This document shows positions 47,571 to 56,796 of a DNA stretch of 64,000 bases, one piece after another. Origin of the DNA: G963663315 sp965208975 (GTDB taxonomy: Bacteria; Pseudomonadota; Gammaproteobacteria; Arenicellales; Poriferihabitantaceae). The translations under genes and the position numbers were made by a program. The stretch covers positions 806,001 to 870,000 of the forward strand of contig CBDBQH010000003.1 in assembly GCA_965208975.1 (NCBI GenBank). Direction: 5' to 3'. The stretch's first letter is position 1, and every line of letters begins with the position of its first letter. The notes beneath the pieces are model-generated. The model did not search any database, was not told where the DNA came from, and was given only the letters and a program-made list of their open reading frames with translations.

Positions 47571-49160
47571 TCACCCCACCCCTTCCACCCGCACCCCCAG
47601 CAGGTTCCGTTCCGTCCGCCCAAAAGCCAGCGCGATATGATGAATCGGTTGGCCCTGGCTCCGGTATTTCTCACTGTATCCCTTCTCCTGTATCTGCGCC
47701 ATGGCCTGCTCCAGAGCCGCTTCTTTCCCGGATTCATCTTCCACCACCTTGAACTCCATGACGAATACCTGATCACCATGAATCAACGCCATGTCCGAAC
47801 GACCCCGGCTGGTGGACTCCTCCACCCGAACCTCCGCATCACAGGCGATAAAGCTCATATACAACAGACTCGCATACCATGACTCATAATGACTCAAACC
47901 AGCGCGGTCATGCCACGGATGTGGCATCCCCGCCAGATAGGCCTGAAAGGTTCCGGCAAAACCATCAAAATCCCGCTTCGCCAGTAATTCAAGCAGTCGA
48001 TCTCCCTGTTCATCCGCATAGTCATCCTTCGTTACATACCGTAACAAACCATAGTTCAGACTCATTTCTACTTCATGGTTCGGATAATCCAGACGGTAGC
48101 GGGTGCGGGAACCGTGCCGTTCTTCTGCGGTAATAGTCAGATAGCCGGTCTGAAACAGCAGGGCGTCTATATGGTAACTCGTGATATCGAATGTCGAGAC
48201 CAGTTCCTTGCTTACTGTGTGGCGTGTAAGTTCCATCGGACTGATTTTATTCCTGACCAACTCCCGGTACAGGAAGGTCGGCGTCCCCGTGCGAAACCAG
48301 TAAGGCTCAAACTCCCGATCTGAAAACAGCAGTAGCACATCGAACGGATTGTAGACTTTCTCCTCCCCCAACCAACTGTAGCCGTTGTACCAGCGCCGAA
48401 TCTCATCCCGGTCAAGCCCCGGCAACTCTGGCGCGAATACGGTATCGAGGTCATGGTCGGTATAGCCGCAGAGGGTGGAGTATCCTGGATCCAGACTGAT
48501 GTTCTTCAGGTTGTTGAGACCGGAGAACAGATTCACATTCGAGAACATGCTGACGCCGGTAATGAAGACGAAGCGGATATGGCGGGCGCTGTCCTTGATG
48601 ATGCCGTAGAATCCGCGCAAGTAGTCGCGGTTGGCTCTCGCCATGTCCGGGTCATCCAGTACATCCAGGATCGGTTTGTCGTATTCATCTACCAGAATGA
48701 CTACCGGGTTTTGGGTGGTTCGATGCAACTGGGCAATCAGCCACAAGAGACGATCCGGCCCCTTCATATCGGGCGGAGCCGGGTCAAGACCCGCTCCTTC
48801 TTCGATAAGGGTCAACTGCGTATGAACATTCTTCTCCAGCGCTTCCGGACTGTTGTACATACCACCGAAGCTTATCCGCACTACCGGATGCTTCTGTTGC
48901 GGGCTCCAGTCCCAGTGATCATGAATATCCAGCCCCCGGAACAACTCCTCGTTGCCCTCGAACAGTTCATGCAGGGTATCGAGTAGCAGGCTCTTGCCGA
49001 AGCGCCGCGGGCGGGACAGGAAATAGTAATCTCCCTGATCAATCATCTGCCGGATCAGGGGGGTCTTGTCCACATAGTAGCACCCGTCCTCCCGAAAGTT
49101 CCGGAAAGTCTGGATTCCGATTGGAAGGCGGCGACGGCTCAGGGTTTGTTCTGTGTTCAT
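47571..49160 (-). CDS. AAA-ATPase-like protein with PDDEXK nuclease domain (copy 2)
   Basis: The paralogue has about 529 residues from the ATG at 49160 (LPIGIQTFRNFREDGCYYVD; Walker A SRPRRFGKSLL, Walker B VVILVDEYDKPILD, PDDEXK VFVMEFKVVED). A frame to 49238 exists, but its first 26 residues overlap the end of pdxJ's strand space and are not family-like. Its N-terminal half differs clearly from copy 1 (for example FSDREFEPY here, LRGREFEPY there), while the 3' half is almost identical. This points to tandem duplication with later gene conversion. Confidence 0.85.
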   Translation of the reverse strand: MNTEQTLSRRRLPIGIQTFRNFREDGCYYVDKTPLIRQMIDQGDYYFLSRPRRFGKSLLLDTLHELFEGNEELFRGLDIHDHWDWSPQQKHPVVRISFGGMYNSPEALEKNVHTQLTLIEEGAGLDPAPPDMKGPDRLLWLIAQLHRTTQNPVVILVDEYDKPILDVLDDPDMARANRDYLRGFYGIIKDSARHIRFVFITGVSMFSNVNLFSGLNNLKNISLDPGYSTLCGYTDHDLDTVFAPELPGLDRDEIRRWYNGYSWLGEEKVYNPFDVLLLFSDREFEPYWFRTGTPTFLYRELVRNKISPMELTRHTVSKELVSTFDITSYHIDALLFQTGYLTITAEERHGSRTRYRLDYPNHEVEMSLNYGLLRYVTKDDYADEQGDRLLELLAKRDFDGFAGTFQAYLAGMPHPWHDRAGLSHYESWYASLLYMSFIACDAEVRVEESTSRGRSDMALIHGDQVFVMEFKVVEDESGKEAALEQAMAQIQEKGYSEKYRSQGQPIHHIALAFGRTERNLLGVRVEGVG

Positions 49161-49216
49161 CACCCGACCATCATAACACGGGAAACGTTCGGGAAGTGAG
49201 TCGCTATCCTGGAGTG

Positions 49217-49954
49217 TCAAGACGAATGTAGCGAGCAAATCTCAAGATAGCGCGGTATGACACTCTCGACACCCTGAAACAGACACTCAATGGTCAGCGC
49301 GTGCCCGATCGAGACTTCCAGAATGCCCGATATCTCCAGGAATCGTGGAAGGTTGTTCAGGTCCAGATCATGACCGGCGTTGACTCCAACCCCCAGTTCA
49401 CTCGCTTTTATGGCTGATTCCAGATATTGATCGAACACCGATTGTTCGTCCGCCTGGCCGAACGCATTGGCCCAGGCTTCGGTATACAGCTCGACCCGCT
49501 CCGCTCCAACCCTGGCTGCGGCGCCAATCCGGGCCGGGTCCGGATCAACGAACAGGGAGCTGCGGATTCCGGCGTCAGACAGACGTTCCAGCGCCGGCGC
49601 CAGTATTGCGGTCGAACCGTCAATGTCCCAGCCATGATCCGAGGTCAGCTGGCTTTCATCGTCTGGAACCAGGGTGCATTGGTCCGGCTTGATGACTTCA
49701 ACCATCGTCATGAAATCCGGTGTCGGATAGCCTTCGATATTGAATTCAACCTGCGGATACTGTTCGCACAATAGCCCGAGGTCGTAAGCGTCCTGCTTGC
49801 GGGTATGGCGTTCGTCCGGGCGAGGATGTACAGTAATGCCGTCCACCCCGAGAGCGATACATTTACGCGCATACTCGACCACATTCGGATAATCCCTGCC
49901 GCGGGAGTTCCGCAGAAGCGCGATCTTGTTCAGATTGACACTGAGTTTCGTCAT
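49217..49954 (-). CDS. pdxJ: Pyridoxine 5'-phosphate synthase
   Basis: This TIM-barrel enzyme has 245 residues from the ATG at 49954: LSVNLNKIALLRNSRGRDYP, then GVDGITVHPRPDERHTR and a glutamate-rich FNIEGYPTPDFM. VNAGHDLDLNNL near the C-terminus is also family-typical. It condenses aminoacetone phosphate with 1-deoxyxylulose 5-phosphate. A longer frame to 49987 includes bases from an R4 repeat and is less likely. Many PLP enzymes in this window would need its product, but there is no operon link. Confidence 0.93.
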   Translation of the reverse strand: MTKLSVNLNKIALLRNSRGRDYPNVVEYARKCIALGVDGITVHPRPDERHTRKQDAYDLGLLCEQYPQVEFNIEGYPTPDFMTMVEVIKPDQCTLVPDDESQLTSDHGWDIDGSTAILAPALERLSDAGIRSSLFVDPDPARIGAAARVGAERVELYTEAWANAFGQADEQSVFDQYLESAIKASELGVGVNAGHDLDLNNLPRFLEISGILEVSIGHALTIECLFQGVESVIPRYLEICSLHSS

Positions 49955-49977
49955 ACTGTCAGCAGGTTCTTCAACAC

Positions 49978-50003
49978 GGGCGACCACAGAGGGATGCCCC
50001 TAC
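49978..50003 (-). repeat. R4 hairpin repeat, inverted copy
   Basis: Read on the minus strand, GTAGGGGCATCCCTCTGTGG and then TCGCCC matches the R4 consensus. It lies between pdxJ and the 127-residue gene, where it could act as a terminator or processing site. Confidence 0.5.
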
Positions 50004-50037
50004 GCAACGCCCCGGCCCCATCGCGTCGGGACCTGGG

Positions 50038-50421
50038 TCAGAACTTTCGATAAGCGTTCATCAGGTCTACCATCGGGTGGGACTTCGACATCTGGAACTT
50101 GACCAGCAATTCACGCGCGATCATGTCCCGGTCCTGCTGGTTATCCGGCAACCCCATGGTTTGGGGGATTTGCACCCAACCGTTGATATTGCGGTCAAAT
50201 ACGGCCGGCTGGCCTTCTTCATACCCCATGTGTACATCTTCCAGCCAGTTCAGGTCCCGCCAGCCCATAACTTTCATATAGGCTTTCAGGAAATCGGTGC
50301 AGCACTCCATGTCCGGAACCAGGTTGACATCGTAGCGGTAGCCAATATGCTGGCCAATGTCCTTTTCGCGGTCGGAATCCAGACCGTCGGATTCGATAAA
50401 TCGGTCTAAATCATTATTCAT
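50038..50421 (-). CDS. Conserved-looking 127-residue protein, end of the methylamine operon
   Basis: I do not recognise a family. The protein is soluble and acidic (MNNDLDRFIESDGLDSDREK, then DMECCTDFLKAYMKVMGWRD and a C-terminal NAYRKF). It starts 35 bases after the MgsC-like gene and has a good position for co-transcription. A pair of adjacent cysteines (about residue 40) could bind a metal or pair with partners. It may be a small accessory subunit for the upstream enzymes, by context only. Confidence 0.7.
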   Translation of the reverse strand: MNNDLDRFIESDGLDSDREKDIGQHIGYRYDVNLVPDMECCTDFLKAYMKVMGWRDLNWLEDVHMGYEEGQPAVFDRNINGWVQIPQTMGLPDNQQDRDMIARELLVKFQMSKSHPMVDLMNAYRKF

Positions 50422-50456
50422 GTTTCATCTCCTGATGCTAAAAGTCTGCCTGCCCT

Positions 50457-51797
50457 TCAAAAACGGGTCATGTCGGGACGCCCGACCGTGTACTGAGTGC
50501 CGGCAAGGGGGACCTGGGCCAACGCGGAAGCCTCCATGGTGAGCGCCGCCAGATCTTCGGGTTCAAGGGAATGGATATTGGTTTTGCCACAGGCGCGCGC
50601 CAGAAGTTGCGCCTCGATGGTCAGCGTATGCAGGAAGTTGTACACCCGCTCCGCGGCTGCGTCCGGGTTCAGGCGTTGCCGCAGGACCGGGTCCTGGGTC
50701 GCTACACCGACCGGACAACGCCCGGTATGGCAATGGTAGCAGTGGCCCGCTTCGACACCGATTTCATTTTCAAAATCCGCTTCCGGAATATCCTTGTTGC
50801 AATTCAGCGCCATCAACGCGGCATGACCGATCGCAATCGCATCGGCGCCCAGAGCCAGCGCTTTCGCGACATCACCGCCATTGCGGATTCCGCCAGCGTA
50901 GACCAGCGAGATTTCACCGGATTTACCGACATCTTCCAGAGCGCGGCGCGCCTGACGAATCGCGGCAATACCCGGCACGCCGGTTTCTTCAGTCGCCAGA
51001 TGAGGACCGGCGCCGGTGCCGCCTTCCATACCGTCTATATAAATCGAGTCGGGGCCGGTTTTGGCCGCCATCCGAACGTCATCATACACCCGCGCGGCGC
51101 CGAGTTTCAGCTGAATCGGAATTTCGCCGTTGGTGGCTTCACGCACCTCGTTGATTTTCAACGCGAGGTCGTCCGGCCCCAGCCAGTCCGGGTGACGGGC
51201 TGGCGAACGCTGGTCGATTCCAGCCGGCAGGGAGCGCATTTCAGCCACCTGATCGGTGACTTTCTGACCCATCAGGTGCCCCCCCAGTCCCACCTTGCAG
51301 CCCTGCCCGATGAAAAACTCGACACAATCCGCCAGCCGCAGATGATTCGGGTTGAAACCATAACGCGACTGGATACACTGATACATCCATTTTTCCGAGT
51401 ATCGGCGTTCATCCGGGATCATGCCGCCTTCGCCGGAACAAGTGGCCGTCCCGGCCATGGTCGCGCCTCGCGCCAATGCGGTTTTCGCTTCATAAGATAA
51501 CGCGCCAAAGCTCATGCCGGTGATATAGACGGGAATATCGAGTTCGAGCGGACGTTTGGCTTTCGGCCCGATCACGGTTTTGGTCAGGCATTTCTCGCGG
51601 TATCCCTCAATCACGAAGCGGGTCAACGTGCCGGGCATAAACGTCAGTTCATCCCAGCTCGGGATTTTCTTGAACAAGGAAAAACCGCGCATACGGTATC
51701 GTCCGAGCTCTGACTTGATATGAATATCATCCATAACCTCTGGCGGGAATATAAAACTCTGCCCCAGATGGCTGGTATCTCTTTTTGATTTTGACAT
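50457..51797 (-). CDS. mgsC: FMN glutamate-synthase-like subunit (MgsC type)
   Basis: This 446-residue protein of the glutamate synthase large-subunit central family binds FMN (GMSFGALSYEAKTALARGA; GGTGAGPHLATEETGVPG). It carries a three-cysteine iron-sulfur motif CYHCHTGRCPVG (about residues 345-356). In the N-methylglutamate pathway MgsC is the catalytic subunit making N-methylglutamate from gamma-glutamylmethylamide. GlxD in betaine/sarcosine clusters is the alternative name for the same family. The operon (oxidase, gmaS-like, mgsA, mgsB, mgsC) decides the label. Confidence 0.75.
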   Translation of the reverse strand: MSKSKRDTSHLGQSFIFPPEVMDDIHIKSELGRYRMRGFSLFKKIPSWDELTFMPGTLTRFVIEGYREKCLTKTVIGPKAKRPLELDIPVYITGMSFGALSYEAKTALARGATMAGTATCSGEGGMIPDERRYSEKWMYQCIQSRYGFNPNHLRLADCVEFFIGQGCKVGLGGHLMGQKVTDQVAEMRSLPAGIDQRSPARHPDWLGPDDLALKINEVREATNGEIPIQLKLGAARVYDDVRMAAKTGPDSIYIDGMEGGTGAGPHLATEETGVPGIAAIRQARRALEDVGKSGEISLVYAGGIRNGGDVAKALALGADAIAIGHAALMALNCNKDIPEADFENEIGVEAGHCYHCHTGRCPVGVATQDPVLRQRLNPDAAAERVYNFLHTLTIEAQLLARACGKTNIHSLEPEDLAALTMEASALAQVPLAGTQYTVGRPDMTRF

Positions 51798-51831
51798 TTT
51801 GGTTATCGCTGGATATAAGTGTTGTGGAATA

Positions 51832-52671
51832 TCAGAGGATCAATTTTTTCTCGGTGGGCTCCAGATTATCGTAGTTCCACAGATTTTTCCCGGAGACAAA
51901 TTTCTTCATGTTTTCCACCCCGCGCGCCGGCGAAATGTCATACATTGCCAACTTCTGCGTGAGCCACTTCAACTCGGTTTCGTTCATTTCACCGGGTACG
52001 CAATCGACACCGAGTTCGGCCACTTCTCCGCCAACATAGATGACGCCGTCGTACATCGAATCCCCCAGATTCTTGCCGGCGTCCCCGCAAATCACCATGC
52101 GTCCGCGCTGCATCATGAATCCGGAAAAAGCGCCGGTTCTGCCGCCGACGATGATGGTGCCCCCCTTCTGGTCAATGCCGGTTCTGGAGCCGACATCGCC
52201 CTTGCAAACCAGATCTCCTCCTCGTATGGCGGCGCCGAAAGTCGACCCCGCATTGCCCTCGATGACAACCGTTCCGGCCATCATATTCTCGGCGCAGGAC
52301 CAGCCGACACGACCACTGATCCGTATATTCGGACCATCAATCAGACCACAACCAAAATAGCCGAGAGAACCCTCGAAATTGATGTTGACACGATTCAATA
52401 TACCGACTCCGACGCCATGGCGCGCGCGCGGATTGCGAACCGTGATCGAACCATATCCCTGCTGCATCAATTCGCGAATTTTCAGGTTGATGTCGGTCGA
52501 TTCCATTGCCAGCGCATCAAATTCGGCCGCGCGCCCGGGTTCGACTTCAAACGACCACGGATAAGTATAATTTTCTTCTTCAGTGGCACTGAAAAACCGT
52601 TGCTGGGTGCGCCCCTTCAGCTGCTCTGCATGCAGTCCCATATCATGGGACTTGTGGTCTACGCCTGCCAT
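51832..52671 (-). CDS. mgsB: GXGXG-domain subunit (MgsB type)
   Basis: This 279-residue protein is dominated by the right-handed GXGXG beta-helix of glutamate synthase C-termini: GSLGYFGCGLIDGPNIRISG, then AENMMAGTVVIEGNAGSTFG and GGDLVCKGDVGSRTGIDQKG. Its start overlaps the end of mgsA by 13 bases, and a GGGGGAGG site lies about eight bases upstream. It would be the scaffold subunit joining amidotransferase and FMN subunits of N-methylglutamate synthase. Confidence 0.75.
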   Translation of the reverse strand: MAGVDHKSHDMGLHAEQLKGRTQQRFFSATEEENYTYPWSFEVEPGRAAEFDALAMESTDINLKIRELMQQGYGSITVRNPRARHGVGVGILNRVNINFEGSLGYFGCGLIDGPNIRISGRVGWSCAENMMAGTVVIEGNAGSTFGAAIRGGDLVCKGDVGSRTGIDQKGGTIIVGGRTGAFSGFMMQRGRMVICGDAGKNLGDSMYDGVIYVGGEVAELGVDCVPGEMNETELKWLTQKLAMYDISPARGVENMKKFVSGKNLWNYDNLEPTEKKLIL

Positions 52672-53594
52672 ACCCGGACCTCCCCCTCATAAGGATCAAA
52701 TGTGTGAATTTCATCCGGGAAGATACTGCGGATTGAAACCTCCTCAGAAGCCAGCCCGACAAAATCCTCGCTCTCATACAACACCATCGGCTTGGCGGCC
52801 ATGACATCTTTCGCCATACCGAGTTGATCGCTGGTCGCGACCAGATAAGTGAAGACACCGTCCAGTTCTTCCACCGAACGGGTCATGGCCGCTTCCAGGT
52901 CGTCTCCCTCCCCCATACGGTCGGCAATATATACCGCGATCAATTCGGAGTCGCAATTCGACATGAAGCGATGCCCACGGCGTTCCATTTCCCGGCGGAA
53001 ACTCCAGTAGTTGGTCAGCTGTCCATTGTGGACGACCGACACATCATTGAATGGATAGGCCCAGTAGGGATGTGCCGAGCGAATATCCACATCGGACTCG
53101 GTCGCCATCCGCGTATGACCAATCGCGTGAGTACCCTCAAAGCCCGACAGATTATATTGTCGCGATACCTGTTCGGAGTCTCCCAGGTCCTTGACCAGTT
53201 CGAGTCCCTCACCAATCGACAGGATTTCCACTCCCTCAATGTCTTCGACGTAATCAGCCAGACGGCGCATATCCCCGTTGAAAGAAAAGGTATAACGGTG
53301 AGAATAGTCAGTCACCCGGTCACGGCTCAAGACAGAAACATCCAGTTTTTCCAGACGCGCATCCACCTCGCGGCGGCGCTCAATGACCTTCTGATGTATA
53401 TCGAATCCGCTTTTCATGTCCTCCTGTTCGGCGACCTTGAAGCGTATAACATACTGATTCTTCATGGGATGGCCATAGAGCGCGAACCCGGTGGAGTCCG
53501 GCCCCCGATGTTTCAACGATTGAAGCATCAAGGTCATTTCTGATCCGACATCGGAACTTTTGCCTCTATGGATAAGTCCTGCGATACCGCACAT
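52659..53594 (-). CDS. mgsA: Class II glutamine amidotransferase subunit (MgsA type)
   Basis: This 311-residue protein opens MCGIAGLIHRGKSSDVGSE, with the nucleophile cysteine at residue 2 after methionine removal, as in GATase class II enzymes. Conserved HTRMATESDVDIRSAHPYW and the VVHNGQLTNYWSFRRE motif follow. It would release ammonia or methylamine from glutamine or gamma-glutamylmethylamide for the synthase. It is part of the mgsABC-type cluster. GlxB of other clusters is the alternative identity. Confidence 0.75.
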   Translation of the reverse strand: MCGIAGLIHRGKSSDVGSEMTLMLQSLKHRGPDSTGFALYGHPMKNQYVIRFKVAEQEDMKSGFDIHQKVIERRREVDARLEKLDVSVLSRDRVTDYSHRYTFSFNGDMRRLADYVEDIEGVEILSIGEGLELVKDLGDSEQVSRQYNLSGFEGTHAIGHTRMATESDVDIRSAHPYWAYPFNDVSVVHNGQLTNYWSFRREMERRGHRFMSNCDSELIAVYIADRMGEGDDLEAAMTRSVEELDGVFTYLVATSDQLGMAKDVMAAKPMVLYESEDFVGLASEEVSIRSIFPDEIHTFDPYEGEVRVWQA

Positions 53595-53651
53595 TATGTA
53601 ATTCCTCCTGAGGTTGAATCGGGTTTTGATTTTGTTGCTGAAGCGGCAGCC

Positions 53652-55190
53652 TCAAGGCAGACAATCGAGATAGTTCGCCAGGTCCCAATCGGACACGGAG
53701 TGATTGAACCGCTCCCACTCATCATTCTTGTAGTGATGATAGACCTTGTACATTTCACCCGGCATGGACGAGCGGATGACTTCATCTTTTTCCAGTTCCC
53801 GGAGCGCGTCTCCCAGCGTCATCGGCAGCTTTTTGACTTGCTTGCCGGCGTCCATCGCCTCATAAATGTTGCGCTCTTCCGGTTCTCCCGGATCCAGGTT
53901 GCGGGTAATGCCATCATCAAAAGCCTTCAGCAGGGCGCCGCCCATGAGATACGGGTTGACCATCGAGTCAACCGAACGGTATTCAAACCGACCCGGCGCC
54001 GATACCCGCAGGGCGCAGGTTCTGTTCTGAAATCCCCAGTCCGCAAAAACCGGAGCCCAGAAGCCGGTATCCCACAATCTCCGGTAGGAGTTGACCGTAG
54101 ACGAGCCGATGGAAGTCAACGCGCCAAGATGCTCAATGACGCCACCGATTGACTGCAATCCGACCGGGCCGGGCTTGACTTCGTCAATCTGTGGATCCGG
54201 CATAAAATGATTCTCGCCACCGTCAAGGTAGGTGAATACGCCATCCATCCCCGGCAGCGTTTCGTTGTGCAGCGGATTGATGATTTCCTCGCCGCCGGAC
54301 CACAATGAAACATTATGGTGACAGCCGGACGCGGATACATTCATGAACGGCTTGGACATGAAGCAGGCGTGCAACCCCTTTTCACGGGCGACCTGGGCGC
54401 AGATCTGACGATAGGTGGTCAGCCGGTCCGAGTTTCGCACCACATCGTCGTACATCCAGTTCAATTCCAGCTGTCCCGGCGCGTCTTCATGATCCCCCTG
54501 GATCATGTCAAAGCCCATTTTCTGGCCGTATTCGATCACCTGCATGAAAGCCGGCCGCAATTCCTCAAACTGGTCAATATGGTAACAGTTGGGTTTGGTT
54601 ACACCACCCTTGAGCTGGCGGTTCTCATCCAGCCTGAGCCACATCATCTCCGGTTCAGTACCGGCGCGCATGTGCATATCGTGTTTCTCCGTGAACTCCT
54701 GCTGGATAATTTTCAGGTTTCCACGACAATCCGAGGTCAGATGAGCGCCCGGATTGACACGCTCCTCGCGGTTACGGTAACAGGTACAGAATACGCGGCC
54801 AATCCGCCGGTCCCACGGCAGCTGGACAAAGGTCTCCGGATCAGGAATACCGACCAACTCCGATGCTTCCGGGCCGTAGCCGATATAACTGCCGTGGCGG
54901 TCAAGAAACAGATTGGCGGTTGAACCATAAACCAGTTGAAATCCCTTCTCCGATACTCTCTCCCAGTGGTCCGCCGGGATGCCCTTGCCGACAATCCGGC
55001 CGGTAACCGAAACAAACTGGAAATAAACGTAGGTGACTCCGGTTTCCTGTATTTTCTCACGGACCTGTTTGACCCGTTCCGCCCGCCCCGGAGCGTTGAC
55101 GCAACGTTCCAGGTCGGTGGAGGTCTGGATGCGGCTGGTTGGGCGCGCGGATGTCGTATTTTGTTCTGCAGGTTTGTTTTCTTTAACCAT
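53652..55190 (-). CDS. gmaS: Glutamine-synthetase-family ligase, probably gamma-glutamylmethylamide synthetase
   Basis: This GS-superfamily protein has about 512 residues. GTEPEMMWL, QGDHEDAPGQLELNWMYDDV and SASGCHHNVSLWSGGE show the glutamate/ATP metal sites. The DHEDA-GQ-E-NW pattern is the one seen in GMAS and GlnT-like proteins rather than in GlnA. The start is ATG 55190, with GGAG six bases upstream; the TTG at 55202 is less likely. It would join methylamine to glutamate using ATP. The N-terminal extension of about 40 residues is unusual. Polyamine or other amine substrates remain possible. Confidence 0.65.
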   Translation of the reverse strand: MVKENKPAEQNTTSARPTSRIQTSTDLERCVNAPGRAERVKQVREKIQETGVTYVYFQFVSVTGRIVGKGIPADHWERVSEKGFQLVYGSTANLFLDRHGSYIGYGPEASELVGIPDPETFVQLPWDRRIGRVFCTCYRNREERVNPGAHLTSDCRGNLKIIQQEFTEKHDMHMRAGTEPEMMWLRLDENRQLKGGVTKPNCYHIDQFEELRPAFMQVIEYGQKMGFDMIQGDHEDAPGQLELNWMYDDVVRNSDRLTTYRQICAQVAREKGLHACFMSKPFMNVSASGCHHNVSLWSGGEEIINPLHNETLPGMDGVFTYLDGGENHFMPDPQIDEVKPGPVGLQSIGGVIEHLGALTSIGSSTVNSYRRLWDTGFWAPVFADWGFQNRTCALRVSAPGRFEYRSVDSMVNPYLMGGALLKAFDDGITRNLDPGEPEERNIYEAMDAGKQVKKLPMTLGDALRELEKDEVIRSSMPGEMYKVYHHYKNDEWERFNHSVSDWDLANYLDCLP

Positions 55191-55232
55191 TTTATTCTCC
55201 AATGGGCATTAAAGTATGGGTGCGCGGTGTTC

Positions 55233-56576
55233 TCAACTCCACGGAAACGGGCTGTTTGAGACAGGATGAAGCCGGCCTTCATGATACCTTGAGAATCGGA
55301 AAGGCGCCAGCAACGCGCTCTGTGACCCGACCAGTTCCTGCGCCACCAGTTTGCCGACACCGATCATCTTGTATCCATGATTGGAGTCAGCGATAAAGTA
55401 GCAGTTATCGCGGAAACGATCAAACACCGGGAAACTATCCGGAGTAAAAGCGCCGATTCCGCCGGAAGGCTCATTATTGTACTTCGGCGATTGGCCTTCA
55501 AACCGCTTTTGGCAATGGGCCAATGCGGAAGTCCACATGTGCGCGAATTGTGCTCCAACCACAAAATCCGGGGAATCAACGCCATACGGGTCAACTGCAA
55601 CCTGATCCAGGTCGGTCTCAACCGGGAATGGCGCAGCCCCGCCCTGTACCCCGTTGAAATGGAAATCGGGTTTGTAATAGATTCCCCACATCTCATCCGT
55701 GATCAACGATCCGTCCACATCGGAATAAAGAGGAGAATCGGAATCGACGTGAATCACCGGCGGCATGCCGCCGTCGTTGGTCTTTTGCATTGCGGGGTCG
55801 ACGCCCAGCGTTCCCTCCTGCAAAGACCAGTAGACCCACATCGGAATATCGGTATGAACTTCACCATTGCCGGATTTGATGTCCACCGTCTCCGGCAATT
55901 CAAGCAGTTCCCACAGCAGTCTGGCCCAGGGGCCGGGCGCTACGATCAGCTGGTCACAGGAGATATTGCCGCGGTCGGTAACCACTTCACGAACCGCGCG
56001 GCTGGCATGGTCCGCGTTGAATCCGGTCACCGTCACGCCGGTCATAATCCGGACGCCCTCCGCTTCCGCCTTGCCGGCCAGACCGTACAGTGACCGCGTA
56101 TTGTTGGCGTAGCCTCCCCTTTTTTCATGCAGAACCGAAGTGATTCCCTGCGCCTGCCAATCATCGAACAGGCCTTTCATGTAGTTCATCGAGGCCTTTT
56201 CACCTTCGATAAAAACCGATTCATAGCCAATGCCCTTTTGCTGTTCGGCAATGGCCGCTACATCCTCGAACATCGAATCCGGGCTGATCTGCATATAGCC
56301 CACCGCATGATAGCTGTAGGCTTCGGCATCGCTTTCCCATACAGAAACGCATTGCGCCATCAATTCACGCATGGCCGGCTGGAAGTAGTTATTGCGTACC
56401 ACGCCGCAGGCGATACCGGACGCGCCGGCGCCAATGGAGGTCTTGTCGACAACGAGTATGTCGCGACCATCGCCCCGCCCCCTGGCCTTCAACTCCAAAG
56501 CCAGATGGTAAGCCGTGCTCAGGCCATGAATCCCAGCGCCGATAATGACGTAATCACTGTGTCCGGGAAAAGCCAT
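55233..56576 (-). CDS. FAD-dependent amine/N-methylglutamate oxidase-like enzyme
   Basis: This 447-residue DAO-family flavoprotein (YVIIGAGIHGLSTAYHLA, then GASGIACGVVRNNYFQPAMR) is first in the operon ahead of the gmaS-like gene, after CAGGAG. It resembles sarcosine-oxidase beta/N-methylglutamate dehydrogenase MgdA-like subunits in fold, but no partner subunits (MgdB, C, D) follow. It may act alone as an oxidase of N-methylglutamate or a related secondary amine. Function by context; substrate unproven. Confidence 0.7.
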   Translation of the reverse strand: MAFPGHSDYVIIGAGIHGLSTAYHLALELKARGRGDGRDILVVDKTSIGAGASGIACGVVRNNYFQPAMRELMAQCVSVWESDAEAYSYHAVGYMQISPDSMFEDVAAIAEQQKGIGYESVFIEGEKASMNYMKGLFDDWQAQGITSVLHEKRGGYANNTRSLYGLAGKAEAEGVRIMTGVTVTGFNADHASRAVREVVTDRGNISCDQLIVAPGPWARLLWELLELPETVDIKSGNGEVHTDIPMWVYWSLQEGTLGVDPAMQKTNDGGMPPVIHVDSDSPLYSDVDGSLITDEMWGIYYKPDFHFNGVQGGAAPFPVETDLDQVAVDPYGVDSPDFVVGAQFAHMWTSALAHCQKRFEGQSPKYNNEPSGGIGAFTPDSFPVFDRFRDNCYFIADSNHGYKMIGVGKLVAQELVGSQSALLAPFRFSRYHEGRLHPVSNSPFPWS

Positions 56577-56796
56577 AATTGATCTCCTGTTGTCATTGAA
56601 CAATTGATATGGTATAAAAACGGTACAGCTTTGCAGTATTTCTGAAATAGATACCGTTTTGATGGTTATCTTGCATGGTTTCGGATATTAAACAGGATGC
56701 AAGGAAAGTTTGCAACCTGTTCATCTGATCAGGCGATAATTTATTATACCATTTGTATACCATTCTCCACAACATCATTCAATTGACTGACCGTTA
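56577..56796. promoter_or_regulatory. Divergent regulator/operon control region
   Basis: These 220 bases separate the methylamine operon (minus) from the FCD regulator (plus). Near the plus start, TATACCA appears twice as a direct repeat (TATACCATTTGTATACCA, about 56745-56762). Near the minus start, TGGTATAAAAACGGTACA (about 56612-56630) is its inverse-sense partner with related half-sites. These are candidate binding sites for the GntR-type protein. No tested operator is known here. Confidence 0.4.
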
